From: Mesorhizobium sp. M2D.F.Ca.ET.226.01.1.1
GTDB taxonomy: Bacteria > Pseudomonadota > Alphaproteobacteria > Rhizobiales > Rhizobiaceae
Length of the DNA stretch: 64,000 nt
Assembly (NCBI RefSeq): GCF_004022705.2
Contig: NZ_RZOY02000005.1
Location: 124,001-188,000 of the forward strand
Reading direction: 5' to 3'
This document shows, piece by piece, positions 1 to 7,563 of the stretch; the first letter of the stretch is position 1, and each line of letters opens with the position of its first letter. Both the position numbers and the translations under genes were made by a program. Below the pieces are notes generated by a model, which did not search any database, was not told where the DNA came from, and worked only from the letters and a program-made list of their open reading frames with translations.

Positions 1-186
1 GATCGCGCCGCAGCGCAGATAGTCACCGAAGGAGAAGCCGCCGGGAATGGCGATCAGGTCGACATCGGGGATTTCGGTGTCGGTCTGCCACACCGTCGCC
101 GGCGCCTGGCCGGAAATCTTGGTCAGCGCCGCGATCATATCGCGGTCGCGGTTGAGGCCAGGCAGGAGGACGACGGCTGATTTCAT
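1..186 (-). CDS. purQ: Phosphoribosylformylglycinamidine synthase subunit PurQ, N-terminal part (truncated by window edge)
   Basis: Glutamine amidotransferase subunit of FGAM synthase, which supplies ammonia for the fourth step of purine synthesis. Only the first 62 residues are in the window. They begin [17 protein letters not shown] and contain [16 protein letters not shown], the glycine-rich oxyanion-side segment of PurQ. The catalytic Cys and His/Glu lie outside the window. The start codon is 2 bases after the purS stop, with a GGAGA site inside the end of purS, so the two genes are probably co-translated. purC and purS are directly upstream in the same direction. Identification is firm; the gene is incomplete only because of the window boundary. 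Confidence 0.93.
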   Translation of the reverse strand, partial: MKSAVVLLPGLNRDRDMIAALTKISGQAPATVWQTDTEIPDVDLIAIPGGFSFGDYLRCGAI

Positions 187-188
187 TG

Positions 189-428
189 TCAGGCGATCTC
201 CACCGCGTAGTTCTCAATCACCGTGTTCGCCAGAAGCTTGTCGCACATGGCCTTGAGATCGGCTTCGGCCTTGGCCTTATCGGTCCCGGTGAGCTCGATG
301 TCGAACACCTTGCCCTGGCGCACCTGGCCGACGCCGTCAAAGCCCAGCCCGGAAAGTGCGTGCTCGATCGCCTTGCCCTGGGGGTCGAGAACGCCGTTCT
401 TGAGGGTCACGGTGATGCGGGCTTTCAT
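189..428 (-). CDS. purS: Phosphoribosylformylglycinamidine synthase subunit PurS
   Basis: Small structural subunit of the three-part PurSQL FGAM synthase. It bridges PurQ and PurL and helps pass ammonia between them. The 79-residue protein starts [18 protein letters not shown] and has the family's [11 protein letters not shown] and [12 protein letters not shown] segments; the length is normal for PurS. I chose the start at 428 because an AGGAG site lies 6 bases upstream. An ATG farther upstream would add 21 residues unlike the family. It lies between purC and purQ in the usual alphaproteobacterial purC-purS-purQ order. Expression is presumably shared with purC. Confidence 0.95.
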   Translation of the reverse strand: MKARITVTLKNGVLDPQGKAIEHALSGLGFDGVGQVRQGKVFDIELTGTDKAKAEADLKAMCDKLLANTVIENYAVEIA

Positions 429-494
429 CGATACTCCTGGGCAGATGGTCGTTTGGGAAAGGGGCCCGCCATCGTCCTGCAGGCCCGTCACTAT

Positions 495-1289
495 TCAGTG
501 CTTCAGGCCTTTGGGCGCCTCGGAAGAGGCGACGAGCACTGGACCCGTCGGGCGCGGCGGCTCGTTCTCGTTGATGATGCCGAGACGGCGGGCAACCTCC
601 TGATAGGCTTCGACCAGGCCGCCCATGTCGCGGCGGAAGCGGTCCTTGTCGAGCTTGTCCTGGGTGGCGACGTCCCACAGCCGGCAGGAATCCGGCGAGA
701 TTTCGTCGGCGACGACGATGCGCATCATGTCGCCCTCGAACAGGCGGCCGCACTCGATCTTGAAGTCGACGAGCTGGATGCCGACACCAAGGAACAGGCC
801 GGAGAGGAAGTCGTTGACGCGGATGGCCAAGGCCATGATGTCGTCGATTTCCTGCGGGCTCGCCCAGCCGAAGGCGGTGATGTGCTCTTCCGACACCATC
901 GGATCGTCGAGCGCGTCGGCCTTGTAGTAGAACTCGATGATCGAGCGCGGCAGCACAGTGCCTTCCTCGATGCCGAGACGCTTGGACAGCGAGCCGGCGG
1001 CGACATTGCGCACGACGACCTCGAGCGGGATGATCTCGACTTCCTTGATCAACTGCTCGCGCATGTTGAGCCGGCGGATGAAGTGGGTCGGAATGCCCAT
1101 GCGGTTCAAGTGGTTGAAGATGTGCTCGGAAATGCGGTTGTTGAGCACGCCCTTGCCATCGACCACTTCGTGTTTCTTCTTGTTGAAGGCGGTGGCGTCG
1201 TCCTTGAAGAACTGGATCAGCGTCCCCGGCTCAGGTCCCTCATAGAGGATCTTGGCCTTGCCTTCGTAAATGCGGCGGCGATTTTTCAT
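495..1289 (-). CDS. purC: Phosphoribosylaminoimidazole-succinocarboxamide (SAICAR) synthase
   Basis: Cytosolic ATP-dependent enzyme that joins CAIR and aspartate to make SAICAR in purine synthesis. The 264-residue protein has the N-terminal ATP-grasp-like start [14 protein letters not shown], the segment [11 protein letters not shown] near residues 113-123, and the two SAICAR synthase signature regions [10 protein letters not shown] (173-182) and [13 protein letters not shown] (194-206). It is slightly longer than E. coli PurC (about 237 residues), which is common in alphaproteobacteria. It is first in the purC-purS-purQ group, with 66 bases between it and purS. The adenylosuccinate lyase gene of the same pathway is nearby at 4651-5958 but is transcribed separately. 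Confidence 0.97.
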   Translation of the reverse strand: MKNRRRIYEGKAKILYEGPEPGTLIQFFKDDATAFNKKKHEVVDGKGVLNNRISEHIFNHLNRMGIPTHFIRRLNMREQLIKEVEIIPLEVVVRNVAAGSLSKRLGIEEGTVLPRSIIEFYYKADALDDPMVSEEHITAFGWASPQEIDDIMALAIRVNDFLSGLFLGVGIQLVDFKIECGRLFEGDMMRIVVADEISPDSCRLWDVATQDKLDKDRFRRDMGGLVEAYQEVARRLGIINENEPPRPTGPVLVASSEAPKGLKH

Positions 1290-1563
1290 CTGATTTTTTC
1301 TCTGGATCTGCGGCAGGCGGCAAGTGACCGGTTCCTGTCCGTCTGCCTAAATTAGTATGGCGACGGCGGCGTTCAATGCCGGTGTTATCGCAATCGCCCT
1401 GTTTGCTCAATCGCCAAATCCCGCGAATCAACCGCTTTCGGGATCGAAATGCCGCAGCGCAGCATGCGACGAAGCATATTGACCGGCTCGCGGCCTTTTG
1501 ATTTGTGCTTGCCCATCACACATATTCACCGCGAACGCGAATCGGATTGATCGGAGGGACGTC

Positions 1564-1884
1564 ATGAGCAGCATGAAAGACCGCGAAGAGGGCTTTGAGC
1601 GCAAATTCGTCTTCGACGAGGAACTTCGCTTCAAGGCCGCGGCGCGTCGCAACAAGGCGCTCGGCCTCTGGGCTGCTGAAAAGCTTGGCAAATCCGGCGA
1701 CGATGCGGAAGCCTACGCCAAAGAGGTGGTGGTCTCGGATATCGAGGAAGCCGGCGATCATGACGTCTTCCGCAAGATCCGCCAGGATTTCGATGCCGCC
1801 GGCGTCAATCAGTCCGACCATCAGATCCGCCGCACCATGGATGAATTGATGGCGCAGGCGATCGAGCAGATCAAGAACAGCTGA
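1564..1884 (+). CDS. DUF1476 protein, F1-ATPase zeta-subunit family
   Basis: A 106-residue, highly charged, helical protein without Cys, signal peptide or membrane segment. It starts MSSMKDREEGFERKF and matches the DUF1476 family. In Paracoccus denitrificans a member of this family, the zeta subunit, binds the F1 part of ATP synthase and blocks ATP hydrolysis. In some other alphaproteobacteria the family seems non-essential, so an inhibitory role here is inferred from the family only. The start at 1564 is supported by GGAGGGA 4-10 bases upstream. The gene stands alone, divergent from purC. Confidence 0.85.
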   Translation: MSSMKDREEGFERKFVFDEELRFKAAARRNKALGLWAAEKLGKSGDDAEAYAKEVVVSDIEEAGDHDVFRKIRQDFDAAGVNQSDHQIRRTMDELMAQAIEQIKNS

Positions 1885-1905
1885 GGCTGGACGAGCAGGA
1901 TGTCG

Positions 1906-2007
1906 CCCGAAAGCCGCTTCACGCTTTTCGGCATCATGCTCTATCTCTTTGTTTTTAGGCAATTCCGGGCGGAAAACCGCTACACACTTTTCCAGGAATT
2001 GCTCTGA
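1906..2007. repeat. Rhizobial-type interspersed intergenic repeat, copy 1
   Basis: This stretch contains CTATCTCTTTGTTTTTAGGC, then CAATTCCGGGCGGAAAACCG and CACTTTTCCAGGAATTGCTC. Near-copies are at 6490-6545 and 26985-27088 in this window. The outer halves GCAATTCC and GGAATTGC form an inverted repeat, so a transcript could fold into a hairpin. From memory this resembles a very common Mesorhizobium intergenic repeat. It sits between the DUF1476 gene and a clear intrinsic terminator. Confidence 0.6.
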
Positions 2008-2020
2008 CTGGACCAATCGA

Positions 2021-2048
2021 CCGCCCGGTCTAGCCGGGCGGTTTTTCT
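2021..2048 (+). terminator. Intrinsic terminator after the DUF1476 gene
   Basis: A perfect 8-bp GC-rich stem, CCGCCCGG (2021-2028) with CCGGGCGG (2034-2041), encloses a 5-base loop and is followed by TTTTTCTTT. It is 137 bases past the DUF1476 stop and ahead of the aldolase gene. Confidence 0.85.
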
Positions 2049-2103
2049 TTGCCTTGCCGCCGTTTCCGGCTGAAACTGCGGATTGTTAACAAGGAAAGTT
2101 CCG

Positions 2104-2877
2104 ATGTCGCTCAAGTCCCGCCTGGCCGCCGACGAAACGCTGTTCACGGCCTGGTCCGGCGTGCCGGACGTGCTGACGGTCGAAATCATCGCCAAGCAAG
2201 GCTTTGATGCCGTCACCCTCGACATGCAGCATGGCGGCCACCACGAGGACAGCGTGCTGCGCGGACTGGTGCCGGTGCTCGCCGCCAGCAAGCCGGCGCT
2301 GGTGCGCATTCCGGTCGGCCGCTTCGACATGGCGAGCCGCGCGCTCGATTTCGGCGCCGAGGCGGTGATCGCGCCGATGGTGAACTCCGTGGCCGACGCG
2401 AGGCAGTTCGCCGCCGCGATGAAATATCCGCCGCTGGGCGAGCGCTCCTGGGGGCCGACCTACGCGTTCCCGCGCCACGGTAAGGGCGACCACGCCGAAT
2501 GGCTGCGCGATTCCAACCAGCGCACCATGGCTTTCGCGATGGTCGAGACGCGGGCGGCATTCGAGGCGCTGGACGGCATTTTGGACACGCCCGGCATCGA
2601 CGGCATCTTCGTCGGCCCGTCGGATTTCTCGATCGCCTGGTCGAACGGCACCACCGTCAATTCGACGCTGGAAAGCATGATGGAGACGGTGGCGTCGATC
2701 GCCGAGCGGACGCGCAAGGCCGGAAAGCATGCCGCCATCTACGTCATCGAGCCGGCAATCGCCGGCCGCGTCGTGTCGATGGGCTACCGGCTGCTTGCCA
2801 TGGGCTCCGACCACACGCTGATTTCGCTTGGCGCCAAGACGCTGCTGAAGAGCATGCGGGATTCGATCGGCGCCTAA
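2104..2877 (+). CDS. HpcH/HpaI-family class II aldolase
   Basis: A 257-residue TIM-barrel protein of the metal-dependent HpcH/HpaI family, which cleaves or forms 2-keto-3-hydroxy acids such as 4-hydroxy-2-oxoheptanedioate with pyruvate as one partner. Family landmarks are FDAVTLDMQHGGHHE (active-site base region), RIPVGRFD, GAEAVIAPMVNSVADAR, the metal-ligand Glu in VETRAAFEAL and DGIFVGPSDFSIA. The start at 2104 has AAGGAAAG upstream; the in-frame ATG at 2083 has no site. No other aromatic-degradation gene is next to it, so the true substrate is unknown. It runs towards the convergent hydrolase gene at 2891. Confidence 0.9.
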   Translation: MSLKSRLAADETLFTAWSGVPDVLTVEIIAKQGFDAVTLDMQHGGHHEDSVLRGLVPVLAASKPALVRIPVGRFDMASRALDFGAEAVIAPMVNSVADARQFAAAMKYPPLGERSWGPTYAFPRHGKGDHAEWLRDSNQRTMAFAMVETRAAFEALDGILDTPGIDGIFVGPSDFSIAWSNGTTVNSTLESMMETVASIAERTRKAGKHAAIYVIEPAIAGRVVSMGYRLLAMGSDHTLISLGAKTLLKSMRDSIGA

Positions 2878-2890
2878 CGCGGCGCTGAAC

Positions 2891-3448
2891 TCAAGGCTCT
2901 TTCAGCTCCGTCAGGAATTTGGCGAAAGTCATCGAGCCCTCCGGCCATGGGCCGAAGCCTGCATCCTGGTTGAGATGGCCGGCCTCGCCGGCATCGATGA
3001 ACAGCGATCCCCAGGCGGCGGCAATGTCCTCGGCGACGTCGAAGGCGCAGAACGGATCGTTGCGGCTGGCAATCACGATCGACGGAAAGGGCAGCGGGTC
3101 GCGGGAATAGGGGCCGAAGGTCATCAGATGCCGTGGCCTGATTTCAGGATTGGAGACATCCGGCGGCGCCACGAAGAAGGCGCCCGCGATGGGCTTCCTG
3201 AATTGCGGGATGGCCTGCACCGCCGCCGCGACGCCAAGCGAGTGCGCGACGAGCACCACCGGCCGCTCGGCTTCGTTGACGGCGTTCGCCACGCTTGCCG
3301 TCCAATCCTCGCGCACCGGCTTCGTCCATTCCGTCTGCTCGACCCGGCGCGCCGTCGACAGTTTCGACTGCCAGCGCGTCTGCCAATGTTCGGGGCCGGA
3401 ATTGGTGTAGCCCGGCACGATCAGAATATCTGCGTCTTTGACTTTCAT
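2891..3448 (-). CDS. RBBP9/YdeN-type serine hydrolase (alpha/beta fold)
   Basis: A 185-residue small alpha/beta hydrolase. It starts MKVKDADILIVPGYTNSGPE, and PGYTNSGPEHWQ is the classic opening of the RBBP9/YdeN family. The nucleophile elbow is VLVAHSLGV, the acid lies in ASRNDPFCAFD, and the catalytic His is in AGEAGHLNQDAG. No signal peptide is seen, so it should be cytosolic. The reading frame is open far upstream, but residues before 3448 do not resemble the family. It converges with the aldolase gene 13 bases away. Its substrate cannot be told from sequence. Confidence 0.85.
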   Translation of the reverse strand: MKVKDADILIVPGYTNSGPEHWQTRWQSKLSTARRVEQTEWTKPVREDWTASVANAVNEAERPVVLVAHSLGVAAAVQAIPQFRKPIAGAFFVAPPDVSNPEIRPRHLMTFGPYSRDPLPFPSIVIASRNDPFCAFDVAEDIAAAWGSLFIDAGEAGHLNQDAGFGPWPEGSMTFAKFLTELKEP

Positions 3449-3634
3449 CGCGCCGATGTAGCGAGTGGCCTTCTCGCCCGCAACCCCGTCGGAAATATCG
3501 GCATGGCCGCAACTGTGAACAACCTGTTCGATTCTTGCTGTCTTGTGTGAACGATCGCAATCGACGATTTGCAGAGGGAACAAGGAACAAGAGCTGGCGG
3601 CCTGGAAAATCCCATATCGGGAGGCGCTGCCCGA

Positions 3635-4459
3635 ATGGAGAGCTTGATGAGCGAACTGCCTTTTGCCGCGACCACCCCGGTCAGCGTGTCGCGTGTCGGG
3701 TTGAAGGCGCGCGACGCCGAGAGCCTGGCCGCCTATTACCGCGCCGTTGTCGGCTTGCAGGAACTGAGCCGCGCCGACGGCGCGATCACCCTTGGCGCAG
3801 CCAACCGCCCGCTGCTGGTGCTCGAACAGGATGCTTCGGCCAAGCCCGACGATCCGCGCAGCGCCGGCCTTTTCCATACCGCTTTCCTCCTGCCGTCACG
3901 CGCTGATCTCGGCCGCTGGATCAACCACGCCGCCGCCAACCGCATCGGCATTGAGGGCGCCTCCGACCACTTGGTCAGCGAAGCGCTGTATCTGACCGAT
4001 CCGGAAGGCAATGGCATCGAAATCTATGCCGACCGCCGCCCCCAGGACTGGAAATGGAACGGCGACAAGATCGCCATGGCCACCGAGCGGCTGAACCTGC
4101 CGGCGGTGGTCGGCAGTGTGCCCGCGGACGACGCCGGCTGGCAGCGCGCGCCGGAAAACACCATCGTCGGCCATGTGCATCTGCGCGTCGGCCGGCCGGA
4201 AGACGCGGAAGCCTGGTGGCATGGCGAGTTCGGCTTCGACACCGTCGCCAAATATGGCGGCCAGGCGGTGTTCCTGTCGTCCGGCCATTATCATCATCAT
4301 ATCGGCGCCAATGCTTGGCAAAGCGCCGGCGCCGGCCGCCGCGATCCGTCCCGCTCGGGCCTCGCCTGGGTCGAGATGCGCTCGGACAATGTGAAGGCCG
4401 AGACGAGCCGCGAGGATCCGTGGGGCACGGTGATCAGGACTGTGCCCGGGAAGGCTTGA
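3635..4459 (+). CDS. VOC-family protein with two glyoxalase/extradiol-dioxygenase modules (CatE-like)
   Basis: A 274-residue protein with two vicinal-oxygen-chelate halves. The first opens VSRVGLKARDAESLAAYYRA and ends at DPEGNGIEIYADRR; the second opens at TIVGHVHLRVG near residue 180. Likely metal ligands are the His in GLFHTAF or GHVHLRV and the Glu in GNGIEIY. The layout resembles CatE-type ring-cleavage enzymes, but many such proteins have other chemistry. Two starts are plausible: 3635 with GGGAGG 10 bases upstream, or 3647 with GGAG 6 bases upstream. It is monocistronic and divergent from the hydrolase gene. Confidence 0.82.
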   Translation: MESLMSELPFAATTPVSVSRVGLKARDAESLAAYYRAVVGLQELSRADGAITLGAANRPLLVLEQDASAKPDDPRSAGLFHTAFLLPSRADLGRWINHAAANRIGIEGASDHLVSEALYLTDPEGNGIEIYADRRPQDWKWNGDKIAMATERLNLPAVVGSVPADDAGWQRAPENTIVGHVHLRVGRPEDAEAWWHGEFGFDTVAKYGGQAVFLSSGHYHHHIGANAWQSAGAGRRDPSRSGLAWVEMRSDNVKAETSREDPWGTVIRTVPGKA

Positions 4460-4481
4460 GCCAGCGTTGGCGACAGCCGCT

Positions 4482-4647
4482 TTCTCCCGTTTACGGGGAG
4501 AAATGCCCGGCAGGGCAATGAGGGGCAGCGCCGAGGTTGCGTGATTGTCTCTTCAGCCGCAGAGCCCATGGGGCGATGATCGCCAAAGTCGGCGCCGCCC
4601 CTCATCCGCCCTTCGGGCACCTTCTCCCCGTGAAGCGGGGAGAAGGA
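4482..4647. repeat. RIME-like palindromic intergenic element, copy 1
   Basis: The element is bounded by CTCCCGTTTACGGGGAGAAA on the left and TTCTCCCCGTGAAGCGGGGA on the right. Each edge is a small hairpin and the two edges are roughly inverted copies. The inner part has TGAGGGGC on the left and GCCCCTCA on the right. It resembles the rhizobial intergenic mosaic (RIME) type of element and is related to the better-preserved copies at 26495 and 31259. It lies between convergent genes and may act as a bidirectional terminator. Confidence 0.65.
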
Positions 4648-4650
4648 AAC

Positions 4651-5958
4651 TCAAGCTTCTCCGAACACCCGCTTGAAGATCGTGTCGACATGCTTGGTGT
4701 GGTAGCCGAGATCGAATTTCTCGCGGATTTCGGCTTCGGAAAGGGCGGCCGTCACGTCCTTGTCGGCCAGCAATTCCTCGAGGAAATCGGCGCCGTGCTC
4801 CCACACTTTCATGGCGTTGCGCTGCACCAGCCGATAGGAATCCTCGCGTGACAGGCCGGCCTGGGTCAGCGCCAGAAGCACGCGCTGCGAATGCACCAGC
4901 CCGCGGAACTTGTTGAGGTTCTTCTCCATATTCTCGGGATAGACGAGCAGCTTGTCGATGACGCCGGTGAGGCGCGCCAGCGCGAAATCCAGCGTCACCG
5001 TCGCGTCTGGCCCGATCATGCGCTCGACCGAGGAATGCGAAATGTCGCGCTCATGCCACAGCGCCACGTCCTCCATCGCAGGCATGGCATAGGCGCGCAC
5101 CATACGGGCGAGGCCGGTGAGGTTTTCGGTCAGGACCGGGTTGCGCTTGTGCGGCATCGCCGACGAGCCCTTTTGGCCCGGCGAGAAATACTCTTCCGCC
5201 TCCAGCACTTCGGTGCGCTGCAGATGGCGGATCTCAATGGCGAGGCGTTCGACCGACGAGGCGATGACGCCAAGCGTGGCAAAGAACATGGCGTGCCGGT
5301 CGCGCGGGATCACCTGAGTGGATACCGGCTCAGGCTTCAGCCCGAGTTTTTCCGCCACATGCTCTTCGACATAGGGCTCGATGTTGGCGAAGGTGCCGAC
5401 GGCGCCAGAGATCGCACATGTCGCGATATCCTCCCGCGCGTTCAGCAGCCGCTCGCGGCAGCGCGAGAATTCGGCATAGGCCTGCGCCAGCTTGACGCCG
5501 AAGGTGGTCGGCTCGGCATGGATGCCGTGGCTGCGGCCAATGGTGACGGTATCCTTGTGCTCGAAGGCGCGGCGCTTCAGGGCCGCAAGCAAGGCGTCGA
5601 TGTCGGCAAGCAGGATGTCGCTGGCGCGCGTCAATTGCACGGCAAGGCAGGTGTCGAGCACGTCCGACGATGTCATGCCCTGGTGGATGAAGCGGGCGTC
5701 CGGTCCGACGAACTCTGCGAGATGAGTCAGGAAAGCGATGACATCATGCTTGGTGACGCGTTCGATCTCGTCGATCTTGGCGACATCGAATTTGGCCGCG
5801 CCGCCTTTTTCCCAGATCGTCCTTGCCGCTTCTTTCGGGATGACACCCAGTTCAGCCAGCGCATCGCAGGCATGCGCCTCGATCTCGAACCAGATGCGGA
5901 AGCGGGTTTCGGGCGACCAGATGGCGACCATTTCCGGTCGGGAATAGCGAGGGATCAT
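4651..5958 (-). CDS. purB: Adenylosuccinate lyase
   Basis: A 435-residue cytosolic member of the fumarase/aspartase superfamily. It releases fumarate from SAICAR and from adenylosuccinate, so it acts twice in purine synthesis. Visible landmarks are TSSDV (96-100), [10 protein letters not shown] (141-150, catalytic His region) and the superfamily signature [10 protein letters not shown] (265-274) with the mobile-loop serine. Length is typical of the short PurB class. The frame is open 400 bases upstream, but [17 protein letters not shown] matches the usual N-terminus, which fixes the start at 5958. It is separate from the purCSQ group and faces the same way. Confidence 0.97.
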   Translation of the reverse strand: MIPRYSRPEMVAIWSPETRFRIWFEIEAHACDALAELGVIPKEAARTIWEKGGAAKFDVAKIDEIERVTKHDVIAFLTHLAEFVGPDARFIHQGMTSSDVLDTCLAVQLTRASDILLADIDALLAALKRRAFEHKDTVTIGRSHGIHAEPTTFGVKLAQAYAEFSRCRERLLNAREDIATCAISGAVGTFANIEPYVEEHVAEKLGLKPEPVSTQVIPRDRHAMFFATLGVIASSVERLAIEIRHLQRTEVLEAEEYFSPGQKGSSAMPHKRNPVLTENLTGLARMVRAYAMPAMEDVALWHERDISHSSVERMIGPDATVTLDFALARLTGVIDKLLVYPENMEKNLNKFRGLVHSQRVLLALTQAGLSREDSYRLVQRNAMKVWEHGADFLEELLADKDVTAALSEAEIREKFDLGYHTKHVDTIFKRVFGEA

Positions 5959-6020
5959 CCGTTTTCTAAGTCCTGCCTGGAGAAGTGTTGGCCGCGTCCT
6001 AACAGAGGCAGGCCCGATGC

Positions 6021-6129
6021 TCAACGCCGCTGCCGCGCAAACCAGACGCTCGCTGCCACCAGTGCGGCAAAACCCAGCGGAAAATAGAGCCGCAAGCCCA
6101 GCACGACGAACTGGTAGAGCGGTCAGCAT
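6021..6129 (-). pseudogene. Possible frameshifted single-pass membrane microprotein
   Basis: On the minus strand 6122-6021 reads as a hydrophobic segment, YQFVVLGLRLYFPLGFAALV, followed by ASVWFARQRR and a stop. This is a convincing transmembrane helix with a basic cytosolic tail. The only nearby ATG (6127-6129) is in a different frame, and an in-frame TGA lies just before the helix at 6123-6125. A one- or two-base indel near 6120 would restore a 35-residue protein. No strong ribosome site is visible. This may be a decayed gene or chance; no function is assigned. Confidence 0.25.
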
Positions 6130-6235
6130 GGTGAAGGCGAATACGCGCCGCGCGATGCATCCAATCCGGCGTTCATTTGTTATTGTCGGCCCTCTCGCAT
6201 CCGAAAGGGCAAATCCCATCCAGCGGAGGACCAGC

Positions 6236-6493
6236 ATGAGCACCGACATCAGCAAGGTACGCGGACATATGGAAGTGATCGGCGCCGATGGCGTCCATAT
6301 CGGCACCGTCGACAAGGTCGAAGGTGATCGGATCAAGCTGACCAAGGCCGACAGCGGCATGGGCTCGCATAAGGGACATCACCATTACATTTCGCTCGCC
6401 CTGGTCGCGGAGATCGACGGGCAGAAGGTATGGCTTTCGGCGAATTCGGATGTCGCCGTCACCTTCGAGGAAGAAAAATCCGATCCAACCTGA
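6236..6493 (+). CDS. DUF2171 protein
   Basis: An 85-residue protein starting MSTDISKVRGHMEVIGADG, with GTVDKVEGDRIKLTKADSG and HHHYISLALV. This is a PRC-barrel-like small beta domain of the DUF2171 family, and no biochemical role is established. It has no signal peptide or membrane segment. The start at 6236 has GCGGAGGA upstream; the frame is open another 219 bases, but that part is low quality. It stands alone between the purB and peptidase genes, which face the other way. His-rich HKGHHHY could bind metal, but that is speculation. Confidence 0.8.
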   Translation: MSTDISKVRGHMEVIGADGVHIGTVDKVEGDRIKLTKADSGMGSHKGHHHYISLALVAEIDGQKVWLSANSDVAVTFEEEKSDPT

Positions 6494-6545
6494 TCTTGTT
6501 TTTGAGCATTTTCGGACGGAAAACACTTTTCCTGGAATTGCTCCA
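6490..6545. repeat. Rhizobial-type interspersed intergenic repeat, copy 2 (short)
   Basis: The stretch TTTTTGAGCATTTTCGGACG and the following GGAAAACACTTTTCCTGGAA plus TTGCTCCAG matches the copy at 1950-2007 with an internal deletion of the CCGCT segment. It begins at the DUF2171 stop codon and ends at the P1 peptidase stop, so it fills the whole gap between two convergent genes. Confidence 0.6.
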
Positions 6546-6546
6546 G

Positions 6547-7563
6547 TCAGCGCGACGACCAGACAGGGAACAAATCGCCGTCGGCGGGCGTCGCGGCATA
6601 AACGCCTCGGCTGATGGCCCGTGCCATGGTTGCGCCGGCGGCCGCGAACAGGTCGATCGCGGCATCGGCGCCGAGCTCGATGCCGCTGCTTCCGGTCGCC
6701 AGGGCGAAGACGAGATCGCCATCCGCCGGCGTATGCGTCGGCCAGATGGCGCGGGCGAAGCCGTCATGTGCTGAAATCGCCAACCGCTTGGCCGCGGCCT
6801 TGGTCAGGATTGCGTCGGTAGCGATGACGGCGATGGTGGTGTTGGAGCCCTCGGCCTCGCCGCCGACCTGCCTGTCGCGGTATTTCAGCAGGATCTTCCG
6901 GGCGTCTTGCGGCATAGGCTCGGGATAGCCCAAGCCACCGAACTCGTCGCCGATCTCGAAGGGTGCCGCCCAGAAATGACGGCCGCGGCCGACCGTCACC
7001 GAGCCGGTCGGGTTGACGGCGGCGAGCGCGCCGATTGTGACGCCGCTGTCGAGCAACGTCGAGGCGGAGCCCAGGCCGCCCTTCAATCCGGAGGTCAGCG
7101 CGCCGGTGCCGGTGCCTGCCGTGCCGATGGCGAAATCCGCTGTTGCCGCCTGCACGGCCTGGTAACCGAGTTCGCGATAGGGCGGATAACGGCCCCAATT
7201 CTTGTCGCCGCCATTGCGCAAGTCGAACAGGATCGCGGCCGGCACGATCGGCACGCGAAAACCGCCCACCTCGACACCGATGTTGTTCTCGCGCAGCGCC
7301 GCCTGGACGCCAGACGCGGCATCGAGGCCAAACGCCGAGCCGCCGGACAGCACGACGGCATGGATCGCGGCGATCGAATTCTGCGGCTCGAGCAGGTCGG
7401 TCTCGCGCGTCCCTGGCGCGCCGCCCAGCACCTGGACGCCGGCCACGGCAGGCTCATCGCAAAGCACCACCGTGACGCCGGATTTCAGCCTGGCGTCGGC
7501 GGCATTGCCGACGCGCAAGCCGGCGACGTCGGTGATAAGGTTGCGCGGTCCGGTGCGGAACAT
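6547..7563 (-). CDS. P1-family (DmpA/BapA-type) N-terminal-nucleophile aminopeptidase
   Basis: A 338-residue protein of peptidase family S58 (DmpA, BapA). These proteins self-cleave to expose an N-terminal Ser/Thr and act on D- or beta-amino-acid-containing peptides and esters. Motifs are the N-terminal NLITDVAGLRVGNA, VVLSGGSAFGLDAASGV (about 71-87) and the probable autocleavage segment GSNTTIAVIATDA (about 239-252), where Thr is the likely nucleophile. No signal peptide is seen. Its ATG overlaps the stop of the upstream binding-protein gene as TGATG, so the two are translationally coupled. An overlapping GTG at 7566 is a possible alternative start. Confidence 0.88.
   Translation of the reverse strand: MFRTGPRNLITDVAGLRVGNAADARLKSGVTVVLCDEPAVAGVQVLGGAPGTRETDLLEPQNSIAAIHAVVLSGGSAFGLDAASGVQAALRENNIGVEVGGFRVPIVPAAILFDLRNGGDKNWGRYPPYRELGYQAVQAATADFAIGTAGTGTGALTSGLKGGLGSASTLLDSGVTIGALAAVNPTGSVTVGRGRHFWAAPFEIGDEFGGLGYPEPMPQDARKILLKYRDRQVGGEAEGSNTTIAVIATDAILTKAAAKRLAISAHDGFARAIWPTHTPADGDLVFALATGSSGIELGADAAIDLFAAAGATMARAISRGVYAATPADGDLFPVWSSR

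Noticed and set aside
186..1355. Long plus-strand open frame (389 codons) over purS and purC
   Set aside because: It is the antisense shadow of purC/purS, which have clear family motifs; the plus-strand translation has no domain and low-complexity Val/Asp/Ala content typical of high-GC antisense frames.
4482..4647. CRISPR-like repeat interpretation of the palindromic elements
   Set aside because: There are no regularly spaced direct repeats or cas genes; copies are single, dispersed and nested palindromes.
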